A stretch of DNA of 64,000 bases from Nemertoderma westbladi. Its lineage: Eukaryota > Xenacoelomorpha > Nemertodermatida > Nemertodermatidae. The stretch spans positions 62,001 through 126,000 of the forward strand of contig JAUCBJ010006998.1 of assembly GCA_032718475.1 (NCBI GenBank), read 5' to 3'. This document shows positions 10,929 through 20,600 of the stretch, one piece after another. Each line of letters begins with the position of its first letter. Position 1 is the first letter of the stretch. Under the pieces are notes generated by a model. It was not told the origin of the DNA. It saw nothing but the letters and a program-made list of their open reading frames with translations, and did not search any database. The position numbers and the translations under genes are program-made.

Positions 10929-11178
10929 TGATGGTAGTGGTAAAGAGCAGGGGAAGACCTATGTCGTATTCAGAAATATTCCGAAATACGATCTCAGTAG
11001 GAGGATTGCATCATTCGATGACTATCTCCAAATGAATTTATCCCCAGTGATTAGGGGGTGAACAACCAGATTTATGACACATAATGGTACCAGTTGTTCA
11101 TAGACTGTCTACGTATCCTTTCAGTCCTTGAATCACGGTCGTGGACTTAAGGAAATTAGGAAGTGGTTGATTTTCTAA

Positions 11179-11511
11179 TCAAATCAACAACAAGGGGTGG
11201 AGGTTGATATCATAAATATCAACAGAATGGTACATGGACAGGAGGTGCGGACACCAATACCAGCATCCAAATAAACAGTAAAGGGTGGGGAGATTTATTA
11301 GGAGGCGGTATGATCCATACCACGATACAACTAGGATTGGTCGATCGTCTCCCAAAGTTCCGAGCGCATTGGGAAGAGAAGGTGTGACGAAGTGGGTTGT
11401 ATTTTCAATAGCGATGTATAGGGGGATAAAGGGAGTAAAGAGGAGGGAGGATATAGGGTAGTATCCATAAGATACCACAATGGACCAGTTTTCCGTCACG
11501 TCATCATTCAT
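11179..11511 (-). CDS. Small conserved ORF candidate in BEL-A (110 aa)
   Basis: This frame starts MNDDVTENWSIVVSYGYY and is matched by a 90-codon frame in element B (14994-15266, starting MNDEVTENMSIVVSYGYY). Relative to B, A carries an extra 26 codons (78 bases) that keep the frame, and the C-termini differ. It is rich in aromatic and hydrophobic residues but shows no clear membrane segment. The in-frame indel is suggestive, but it may simply be conserved non-coding DNA between ORF2 and ORF3. Confidence 0.25.
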   Translation of the reverse strand: MNDDVTENWSIVVSYGYYPISSLLFTPFIPLYIAIENTTHFVTPSLPNALGTLGDDRPILVVSWYGSYRLLINLPTLYCLFGCWYWCPHLLSMYHSVDIYDINLHPLLLI

Positions 11512-11574
11512 TCTTGTCTTTTAATTGTGACACTGATCACAAGAATTACAAGAAAACGATGAGGGAAGAGAAAT

Positions 11575-11645
11575 TTACAGCCTCCCGAAGGAGACCGCCC
11601 GCGAGCACCCGTGCCCCGGGGAAAACTATTCACATTATGGACCCT
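11575..11645 (-). ncRNA. 71-bp invariant GC-rich block with UUCG hairpin (BEL-A)
   Basis: All 71 bases match element B (15330-15400), whereas flanking sequence differs at many positions. It is GC-rich in an AT-rich setting. On the transcribed (minus) strand, 11597-11578 folds as an 8-bp stem, CGGUCUCC with GGAGGCUG, around a UUCG tetraloop. Two of its pairs are G-U, which would become A-C mismatches on the other strand, so the fold favours the sense RNA. The function is unknown. Export, packaging or translation control are possibilities. Confidence 0.5.
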
Positions 11646-11690
11646 GGACATTAACATACGTCTCTTCTCCAGTGTTTCTCCTATATTTGT

Positions 11691-12885
11691 TGTTCGCGCT
11701 TTTGAAGACCTTTAGCAGTTTAACCTGCCAAAATTTATATGTCTTTTAGTTAATTAAAACACCTTTAGCATACGACAATATTTTATGCTAATAAACAAAA
11801 CATTACCCGAAGTCAGCCCATGCGCGATCATTCACCCGATGGATCTACACCCGGGAGGCTGAATTCGGCTGCTTAAATTTTATTATTACAGTGTAAGGTT
11901 GCAGTGTAAATCTACTGTATTATTCGATTGATCGTTAATAATTAATTTCTGACAGATATTATTGGCTTTCGGGAAATATTAACAGTTCCTTTAGGACGTG
12001 GCGCTCTATCTATTTAAACAGAACTAGGACTTATACTAAACGCAACGATACTGCTTATGATTAAAGTATAAAGCGCATTCTTTAGGAAATGCTTTGTTAC
12101 CAATCACAATCATGCACACTATTCTGCCGACCGTCAGTAAATTTGATCACACATAAAGAGAGCAGCAATTGACTCATGTAGGGTCTGCTAAATAACATTA
12201 GATTTAATACACACCACATTAATATAAATCGCAATTGTTATATATAGCCCGTCTCTCTAACCTGTAGTGTATCAAGAAAATTGGGAAATTTGGGTGATTT
12301 ATCCGTATTCTCCAAAGGGCAATATTTCCATCAACAAATAGATACAATTAATAACTGACGGTAAATAACAGTACAAACAATATGATTAATAGTGAGTTAA
12401 TTAGATCAGATAAGACGATTGAGTTAGGTAACAGTTTATACTTTCGATAATTTAAGCAGTTTTACTAGAGTTCTTCCCAAAAACCCGGTGTTATGGCGAA
12501 AAATGGGAACACAACAACAGAATCATATAAAATCATATGACTACTAAAACTATATGAGGATACCAACTACCCTTATTCCACGAATCTCCCCTTCAACACA
12601 GAGGATGAGCATAGAGATAGGAAATTCAGTTCAGTAGCTCTGGGATAGGTCGAAATCAACGCCCACTCAATTTCTATTGGCCGATACGGACAGCAGGGCT
12701 TAGGCAACTTCCCTAAGCTGGTTGGCTGATTAAACGGAACCCAGATACCTCCGTACAGCACATCAGCCAATAAGCTGGTAGCTTGCACTATTTTAACTAT
12801 AGCTCCCTTTTAGAGTATTCTAGCGACCGGGGGGGAACTGGCCAGCAAAGGCAAACGTATCAGTTATCCCACAAAAGCTTTTACA
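11691..12885 (-). repeat. BEL-B 3' LTR
   Basis: It starts TGTTCGCGCTTTTG and ends AAAGCTTTTACA on the + strand. It is the same length as the 5' LTR (27919-29113), with about five substitutions. The invariant 43-bp block is at 11966-12008. Short open frames inside it are not supported. Confidence 0.95.
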
Positions 12886-12895
12886 CCGCTCCCAG
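12886..12895 (-). promoter_or_regulatory. Probable polypurine tract of BEL-B
   Basis: The minus-strand sequence CTGGGAGCGG abuts the 3' LTR, identical to element A (9043-9052). Confidence 0.5.
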
Positions 12896-12963
12896 AAAAT
12901 GGGATTTAAGTCTATAAAATATACAAAATCACAGTTTCTAAAATATAAAAATACTCTAAACAG

Positions 12964-14739
12964 TTAGTCTTTCTTGCGCGGACGGCGTTTACGCAGTTTT
13001 TTAAAGCTAGCAAGAGTCCTTTTCTCTTTGGGGCGAGCCACTTTACGAGGAGGGCTATAACTCCTGGGTGAAGGGTGCAATATGATTGCATCAGAAGGTA
13101 TGGGATTATGATCGGTATATCCGCCGGTCGAAGTACCGGGTTGATTGACATCAACGTCCGGGGAGAGGGGTCTAACGGCTTTGAGAGCTCGTTTCAAGAC
13201 AGCCGCTCTTACGGGTCCTTTACGAGTGGTCTGAACGAGGGCCGTGGGTGGACCATAGGCAGTTAGAAACTTCCTTGGTTTAATGGTTCTTTCCAACTCG
13301 CGTTCGCGGGCTCTGTACTCGTAAGGCCGTCGATATACTTCTTGTAACTCGGGGTGTGAGTTGACAAATAAGTCTCCATAGGCAGGGTCTTGACGGATAA
13401 AGTTTATTAAGTTGTAAGAATGGATGTCACTCGGATTAATGCTCCTGAGGAATTTGCGTACATATTTAGTTGAAATACATTCTCCAACGCGCTTCAATAG
13501 TTCATAACTTGATAGGCGTGATTTTTGCTCGACGGAGGCAAACAAATAAGGATGGAACGCATAAACTCCTTCGTAAGCGCGTCCAGGATAATAGCGATGG
13601 CGTGAATCACAATGTAAATCAGCGTTCGCTTCCCAAGCTCTGATATAACGTAGTACAATCATTTCATCTACGCTCTCTAAATCATGGTTAAAGGGACAAT
13701 CAAAGCTGGCGTGTCCTTTTAATTGACAATGATGACATTGAGTCATAAATTGGGGGCAGACAGCAAAAATGTGCAAATTATTAAGCCGACAATATGTACA
13801 ATAGATTTCCATCGACGGTTGCTCGTGGAAATAGGAACAAAGATCGTTGGTGTCCATAGACGTAATATGGTCTCTCGATGCGCACAGCCGACAACGTTGT
13901 CTAGAAACATAATTGGCATGGCGATAATCATACGCAGTAAGACACTGTGGACCTTGATACCATTCCAATATGTAGTCGCTATCGCTACTCCGAGACGTGG
14001 GGGGCTGAATCTCTTCAGATTCTAAACATATGGGTTCGTCTTCCCCTTGTATAGTTGAGGTAGGCGTGGCTGTCTCCTCAAGTGGACCTATCGTCTGAAT
14101 TTCCACGACAGAATAACCTGTGGGGATCCGAGGTCTTTGGATAACAGAGGAGTGCAGGTTTATTATACAAATGTCTTTGAAAATAGCAAATCCAGCGCTA
14201 TCTAACTTCTCCGCAGCCGAGTCTCTTAAGCTAAGCTTGGTCAAAGCGCGGTCTTTGAATTGGCTATCCACGTTGCGAAACGGAGTTAAAAACCGTCGGA
14301 AACATTCAAAGCGGATGAATTTATTATGTTCATCTAGCTTAGCGAGTTTGGTCCCAAGGATTAATGGATGGGTGCGTATAGTGCGACTGCACACATCGGC
14401 TAGCCAACCGGAAAGTGCGGTGTTTTCGAAGATCGTGTAGATAGCTAAGGAGGGACGGAGTGGAACACTCATGAAGCTATACACGGCGCCAGGTGCGGTC
14501 AACGGTCCGTCAAAGTATAATCGAGAATAATGGTCTCCGTATACTTGTTGATAGTTGATGGGATTTCCGACCTTGAAATTCCACCCGTATTCCTGAAAGG
14601 CAAGATGTCCGATGGAAGTTCGTTGCACCTTTGTAATGTTGCTAGACGCATTAGCATACATGGTGCGAAAGAAACCTCGGCCTTTGGCCCAAGGAGCTAT
14701 CAGCTGAGTATCCACGAAAGGGTATGGAATGTTCTCCAT
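12964..14739 (-). CDS. BEL-B ORF3: zinc-knuckle accessory protein of unknown function (591 aa)
   Basis: This intact frame lies between ORF2 and the 3' LTR, where some retroelements carry env. I see no signal peptide, transmembrane segment or furin-like site, so an envelope is unlikely. Residues 1-220 form a region I do not recognise. Residues about 283-348 hold three cysteine clusters: CRLCASRDH, then C-x2-C-x5-H-x4-C (CTYCRLNNLHIFAVC, about 313), then a canonical knuckle C-x2-C-x4-H-x4-C (CHHCQLKGHASFDC, about 334). The last 25 residues are strongly basic (RPKEKRT...KKLRKRRPRKKD), resembling a nuclear-localisation or nucleic-acid-binding tail. Nucleic-acid binding is inferred. The start is uncertain, because the element A copy begins 11 codons further upstream and B has a one-base difference there. 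Confidence 0.85.
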   Translation of the reverse strand: MENIPYPFVDTQLIAPWAKGRGFFRTMYANASSNITKVQRTSIGHLAFQEYGWNFKVGNPINYQQVYGDHYSRLYFDGPLTAPGAVYSFMSVPLRPSLAIYTIFENTALSGWLADVCSRTIRTHPLILGTKLAKLDEHNKFIRFECFRRFLTPFRNVDSQFKDRALTKLSLRDSAAEKLDSAGFAIFKDICIINLHSSVIQRPRIPTGYSVVEIQTIGPLEETATPTSTIQGEDEPICLESEEIQPPTSRSSDSDYILEWYQGPQCLTAYDYRHANYVSRQRCRLCASRDHITSMDTNDLCSYFHEQPSMEIYCTYCRLNNLHIFAVCPQFMTQCHHCQLKGHASFDCPFNHDLESVDEMIVLRYIRAWEANADLHCDSRHRYYPGRAYEGVYAFHPYLFASVEQKSRLSSYELLKRVGECISTKYVRKFLRSINPSDIHSYNLINFIRQDPAYGDLFVNSHPELQEVYRRPYEYRARERELERTIKPRKFLTAYGPPTALVQTTRKGPVRAAVLKRALKAVRPLSPDVDVNQPGTSTGGYTDHNPIPSDAIILHPSPRSYSPPRKVARPKEKRTLASFKKLRKRRPRKKD

Positions 14740-14993
14740 ATTCCTGTTGCACGCCTAACATGTTTTCCGCCATCGATGGGAGAGGGCAAGGAAAACCTAT
14801 GACACATTCAACAAGGTTTAAAATACGATCTCAGTAGGAGGATTATGTCATTCGAAGATTATCTCCAAATTAATTTATCCCCAATTATTAAGGGAGGTGA
14901 ACAACCAGATTTATGACACACAATGGTACCAGTTGTTCACAGACTAGCCGCGTATCCTTTTAGTCCTTGTATCGGGTTGTGGACCTAAGGAAA

Positions 14994-15266
14994 TTATCGG
15001 TGGTTGATTATGTAATCAACGACAAAGAGATGGGCGTTGATATTATAAATACCAACACAATGGTATATGGACAGGAGGTGCGGACACGAATATAGGCATC
15101 CAGATAAACAGTAAAGGGTGGGGAGATTTATTAGGAAGCGGTATGATTCATACCACGATACCACTATGATTGGTCGATCGATGAAGGGAGTAAAGAAGAG
15201 GAAGGAGATATGGTAGTATCCATAAGACACCACAATGGACATGTTTTCCGTTACCTCATCATTCAT
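14994..15266 (-). CDS. Small conserved ORF candidate in BEL-B (90 aa)
   Basis: This is the counterpart of the 110-codon frame at 11179-11511, beginning MNDEVTENMSIVVSYGYY and sharing SWYxSYRxLINLPTLYCL downstream. It lacks 26 codons present in A without losing frame, and ends differently (VVDYIINHR). No known domain is seen. It may be coding or only conserved untranslated sequence. Confidence 0.25.
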   Translation of the reverse strand: MNDEVTENMSIVVSYGYYHISFLFFTPFIDRPIIVVSWYESYRFLINLPTLYCLSGCLYSCPHLLSIYHCVGIYNINAHLFVVDYIINHR

Positions 15267-15329
15267 TCTTATCTGCTTACTGTGACACTGATCACAATAA
15301 TTACAGGAAAACGATGAAGGAAGAGAAAG

Positions 15330-15400
15330 TTACAGCCTCCCGAAGGAGACCGCCCGCGAGCACCCGTGCCCCGGGGAAAACTATTCACATTATGGACCCT
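15330..15400 (-). ncRNA. 71-bp invariant GC-rich block with UUCG hairpin (BEL-B)
   Basis: Identical base for base to 11575-11645 in element A. The hairpin lies at 15352-15333 on the transcribed strand, with an 8-bp stem closed by the C(UUCG)G tetraloop. A self-complementary CCCCGGGG follows. The block lies between ORF2 and the small ORF. A 64-codon + strand frame over it is broken in element A and is not supported. Confidence 0.5.
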
Positions 15401-15561
15401 AGACATCAACTCATGTCTCTCCTCCAGTGGTTCCCTTCTATTAGTTCAAAGCTATCAGAGACAACAGGCAGTGGACGATCTGCGGTAAGATACATCATGG
15501 TGAAATAGAGTCGTTTGAGTTCTATCATGGGATCGTGATGTATACCTTGAGGATATCGAGT

Positions 15562-16035
15562 CTATAGGTTCTGTTGACTGGCAATATTGAGATAGGTTTC
15601 TCTCAAAAATTCCAAGTAGTCGTTGAAGTTGATACGCTTATCGGGTTCTTCAACGTTTTCTCTGTCGAGTAGGTCGCGAATAGAGTTCTCGTGTTCTATT
15701 CTCGGTTTATCATTACGATTCCGCTGGGCATGATATTTAAATAAAACCATTTCCCTTTCGGTGTCTACATCATCAGGATCATGTAAATCGGTAGGATGGC
15801 CGGTAATTAAGAAGTCCATATACGTACCATTACGATTCGTATAGCGAGCGGTGAATTTTCTATAGTCCGATTCACGCGTAAGTTGTTCCTGGGACATCGG
15901 CGGTTCGATATAACGACCATCGTCCTCCGTAATAGTCGGATCGGCTTCACCGCGTATCAAGCTATCCACAAACGCTTGTAAAGGTAGAGTATATCGCTCT
16001 CTAATACCAAGGTCATCTTCTATCAATTCCGTCAT
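15562..16035 (-). CDS. BEL-B ORF2: small acidic protein of unknown function (157 aa)
   Basis: The intact frame starts MTELIEDDLGIRERYTLPLQ and is rich in Asp, Glu and Arg, with no membrane segment, zinc motif or known domain that I recognise. The element A copy (29519-29121) is about 89% identical over the first 130 residues and then diverges at the C-terminus, which is 25 residues longer in B. The start codon and the preceding bases AGCAGAT are the same in both elements. It is probably expressed separately from gag-pol, since it begins 1.6 kb after the pol stop, directly below the candidate RNA fold at 16106-16232. Confidence 0.75.
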   Translation of the reverse strand: MTELIEDDLGIRERYTLPLQAFVDSLIRGEADPTITEDDGRYIEPPMSQEQLTRESDYRKFTARYTNRNGTYMDFLITGHPTDLHDPDDVDTEREMVLFKYHAQRNRNDKPRIEHENSIRDLLDRENVEEPDKRINFNDYLEFLRETYLNIASQQNL

Positions 16036-16105
16036 ATCTGCTATCTGAGTTTATTAATATCAATATGAGTTAATATTTTAGGCAAGCGGGCGTCGCTGCC
16101 TACTA

Positions 16106-16232
16106 GGCTTTGCCCCCGGACAGTGGGTTTCTCAGCGCCGATGTACCGTTGTCGCAGTGTTTACGCCAACATGTAGCAACAGCACGACAACGATAACCGG
16201 CACAAGTCCCACCACTGTCCGTCCCAAAGGCT
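16106..16232 (-). ncRNA. Candidate structured RNA upstream of ORF2 (BEL-B)
   Basis: Nested complementary arms are present: outer CGGACAGT (16117-16124) with ACTGTCCG (16214-16221), then GCCG (16137-16140) with CGGC (16198-16201), and inner CGTTGTCG (16147-16154) with CGACAACG (16185-16192). Element A keeps all three. Bases next to the outer stem differ between A and B but still pair (GG/CC in B; TAAG/CTTA after one bulge in A). The single change in the inner stem is a G-U pair on the transcribed strand. A regulatory role for ORF2 translation or RNA export is inferred. Confidence 0.45.
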
Positions 16233-17656
16233 TGAATCCACTTGAGGTTATCTCGGTAGAGTTAGGGCTACTTTACAATTGCGATTAGCTACTGTAAACA
16301 CACTTTAGTAGTAACATTCACCTATAAACGCACAAATTCCATACAATCATTACTTACTGCACACATGCATGCCATTTGTCCGTTAGTCAGTGTCTTCCAG
16401 AATGTCACGTTATTACTATGTATCCTTGGATACTAATAGTGCGCTATGTATACTCTTATGCTACGCAATGGGGCAAGCTTTTTATTGTTCCTTTAACTTG
16501 CTTCTAATTCTAGCGTGGGTGTTGCCATGGTGACATTATGGAAAACTAGCGGTAGAATTAGGGTAATTCTCATGCATACAGATCTGGGATGTTATTTAAT
16601 AGTAATTCTTTAATTGTCAATATCCTCTTTATGCATGATTTTATAAATTTTATCGGCTATTGACTATATATTGGAGATTCTCGCACTCTAGTACACTCAA
16701 TATGAATCTCCGCTCCCATGATCTATTAATTACTGGAATTTTGGGAATGTTATAAATTGCACAAAATGACAATTTATGAAATTCATTTGAATATGAATTT
16801 AAATTTATTCCCGTGAATTTTATTATTTGAAGTTAAATTGACACAAATTTTATTCCAGAGCATATCTGGGGACTTAGGATCCTTAATTCTATAAAATAGT
16901 CCTTCTGAGAATATCGGTAAATACTGCGATATCTTAATTGACTAGAAATTTTGAAGGATCGGGATTTTACAGATTTTAATAAATATTAATTAATATTTAG
17001 GATGGGCACCGATTTATTCCAGAACTTGTCTGGGGACGTTAACCACTGATTCTAGAATTTGTCTTTCAAGTATATCGGTGGGTGCCACGATATCTTAATC
17101 GACTAGAATTACAGATGGTCAAAAAGTTTAACAGATTTATTTGCGATTTACGCTACTGTTAAAGGGACATCACGCTACTATATGTATTATTTGTTATAAG
17201 GTAGAAGAGCAATATCGCACGAAGCAATGTCAGTGTGAAGAGGCAAGTCGTTTCCAAGGTCTACCCAGAGCTTGGTTTAGCCGAGACACGAGGATCTGAA
17301 CTTTGCATTCCTAATACTCTGCCTACCAATAATACTTAAATATAGTAGTGGCTTTATTGTACTTTAAGAAGTACGGACATTTCATCTTACTGTAGTCACG
17401 TATTTATAATATGATACGGACAGTAAGGGAAGAGAAAAATAATTATTTCTCGCCGTCGCACTAAATATATATTATAAGTAACTAAATACGTAATAAACAC
17501 TAATATATTGCACTAATCTACTAAATAATCCCTAAAATAACCTTCTACTAAATAAAAATTGAATAAAAACGATTATAATAAAGTACATAATAAAGTTCGC
17601 ATATAAAATGTAATAAAATAGATAAATAACATAGTCATACACCCACTCCAGACGTA
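16233..17656 (-). other. BEL-B pol-ORF2 spacer with 164-bp tandem duplication
   Basis: No open frame of note. Two diverged copies of a segment starting TATTCCAGA...TGTCTGGGGAC begin at 16851 and 17015. Each ends in a CGATATCTTAATCGACTAG-like block. Element A holds the same duplication (30345 and 30510). Confidence 0.7.
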
Positions 17657-20600
17657 TCACGTTTGGGAGTCCCTAGATGTTTGAGGAATTAGGGAGGTGG
17701 TCGTGGGAAGAGTGTCTTGTCTTCCATAGTTTCCAGAGAGTTCTCTGTCTCTTTCCAGTAAACATAAACGACCAACTGGGCGATTGAGTTGTTGCGTCTC
17801 AAAGATTATGCCAGGCTTCTTGAAGTTACGCCGCATAACGATGAGTTCTACTGAACGCACTAAACCATCCTCCGAGATATGAGTCTCGATGATACGACCT
17901 GTCTGCCACCGTTTACGTGGGAGGTCTTGATCTACAATAAGTACCATATCTCCGGCGCTGACGTTTTCCTGCTGCGCAAACCACTTAGTTCGAAGTTGTA
18001 GCGTGGGCAGGTAATGTTTCTCGAAATGGTCAGCGAAACGACGGGATAGCAACTGCATAAGTTGCCAAGTTCGACGGCAGTATTCGTCTCCGTCGGCAAT
18101 CTCCGATCGTGGGAGCATGGCTACCGGTTTCTTCAGTAGGAAGTGCGCAGGTGTTAACGCTTCCAGGGAATCGGGACTCGATGAGACTGGCATAAGCGGT
18201 CTCTCGTTGAGATAGGCAGCTATTTCCTCCATTAACGTCCGCAAAAGTTCGTCGGTGAGATACGCACGGCATGGCACTATAAAGTGAAATGCGGTCTTAA
18301 CACTTCTAATTAATCTCTCCCAACTTCCTCCCCACCAAGGGGCGTCGGCGGCGTTGAAGGTCCAGCTAGACGCTGTTATCCTTAGCTGGTCATCCACCTG
18401 TCTTTGATTCCAGTCCTTTACGTAAGCCTGTATTTCGTTGTTGGCACCAATGAAGTTCGTTCCCTTGTCCGATCTCATGGTATTACTCGTACCGAAGCGA
18501 GCGATCTGTCGTCGTAGACTTAAGACGAAACTGTTGGTAGATAGATCGTTCACCATATCGAGATGGATGGCTCTGCAAGTCATGCACACGAAGATGACAC
18601 ACCATCTCTTGACTATAGTCCTCGCACGATATACTTCAATAGGGCCAAATAAATCTACACCAGTATTAGTAAAAGGTGGTTCATAGAAGCTTACTCGTTC
18701 CCTAGGTAATTCTGCCTCTCGCTGTGTTAAAGGCCTACTGAATGCTTTCCTACAGGGTATGCAGTTCCTAAGAACTTGGTTCAGAGCCCTACGGGGTTTA
18801 TCAAAATAATAGCGAGTTCGAATTTCGCTAAGAACTCGTTCTCTTCCAGCATGATAAAGCTTACTGTGAACATCTACAATCACTTTGATTTGTACTTCCA
18901 GATTTCTAATGAGTATGGGGAATTTAGTGTCAAAGGATAAGGGTGCATTGGTTAACCTTCCTCCAACACGTATTAATCCATCTATCATTGTGCTAGAGAA
19001 TCGATCCCTTAAGCGCATCTGCGGATTTCTCAACAACAGGAAATACTTTTCGGAATCCTCATAGCATTGCAGGAGTCTCAGTATCTGTTTATTAGTCTCT
19101 TCATGCTCCTGGTGACTAATTTTCTCCTTTAGAAAACTGTCAGACACTTTGTATTTAGGTAAGTTTTTAATAACATGAACTTGCGCAGATGTCAATGGAG
19201 CGTTATCACTAGTGGTCTTCGCCCTGGAGTATTGATGATGAAAGCATCTCTTTAAATATGTGACGGCTTTACAGAGCCGATTCCAGGAACTGTAGTGATG
19301 CATCGCTCTCTGCAGCAGGGGTGAGATTCCTTGCGAGACGTCTGGTATTCCAGATTTCCAATCTCTATCTCGAATTTCCGCAACAGATTTATTTATAGCG
19401 AGGGATTGTGGATCTAAACCATCGTTTCCGGAAACATGTAATACAGATAGATCGATAGTCGGTTTAAATAACTTCGATTTACTCGCCCGGGTTTTAGGTT
19501 TAACGGTCTCCGCTCCCTTGGCTTGTCTAATTTCCGCCGTAGTAAGGTGAGGAGGCCATTCGTCCTCTTCCTTGCTCAGGAAGTCGGGTCCACCCAACCA
19601 ATCTGGAGTATCTATCAGTTCCTGTGGAGTTGCTCCCCTGGAGGCGATATCGGCTGGATTAATCGTACCAGGGCAATGTCTCCATTGATCTATCTTTGTG
19701 CGACTAAGAATAATAGCTACCCTGTTAGTAACAAAAACGCTGAACTGACAGACTTCATTGGTTAGATATTCCAACACGAGTAAAGCGTCAGTCCAATAAA
19801 CCGTTTTCTCCAGTGGGTAATCGATTTGTTCCGTTACGTTCCGGCCGATGGCTGTAGCGTATAAAGCCGCTTTTAACTCCGCTCGAGGAACCTTTAACTT
19901 GTTGTTAATCAGTGCCTTAGAGGTAACCAAGGCGACTTTGATCCCATCCGGAGTTTCGACTCGCAGATATGCTACTATTCCTATTCCCATGTCGCTGGCG
20001 TCTCCAAACACATGGAGTTGATAGGAATACGTCGGAAAAACATGTCCAAAATATGCACGGGAAATTATAAAGTTCTCGATGGCAGGTAGAGAATCTTCCC
20101 ATTTCATCCATTTCTTCAACAGTTCTCCCTTAAGCGGATCATCCCATGAGTGGTTTTCAAGCCACATCTGTTGTACTAAACTCCGAGCAATCAATATAAC
20201 TGGGCTAATAAATCCCAATGGGTCGAAATAAGTGCTCAGGATACTTAAACAAATCCGTTTGGTCCGGACTGGATTATCTCGCTGTTTTAACTGAAAAAAC
20301 AGAATGTCTCTTTCAGTGTCCCACTTCAAGCCTAGCGTCTTGGTTTCAGGAAGATCGTCCTTTATTAAGTCTAGGTCTTTCGCTCCGCGATCCTCTACCG
20401 GTATGGCTTCCAGAAACTCACGGGAGTTACTAGTGAATTTCGTCAGTCGAAATCCCCCTCTTTTCAAACACTCTACCGTTCCTTTCGCGACAGCTATGGC
20501 TTCTTCTACTGATGGAAGGGACCTTAAATTGTCGTCCATGTATATATTGCGCTTTATGTTGTCTATCACTTCTTTGGAGAAGGAGTCTCGGTTGTCATTC

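Noticed and set aside
12964-14739. ORF3 as an envelope gene making the element an endogenous retrovirus
   Set aside because: No signal peptide, transmembrane segment or cleavage site is visible. Zinc knuckles and a basic tail argue for a nucleic-acid-binding protein.
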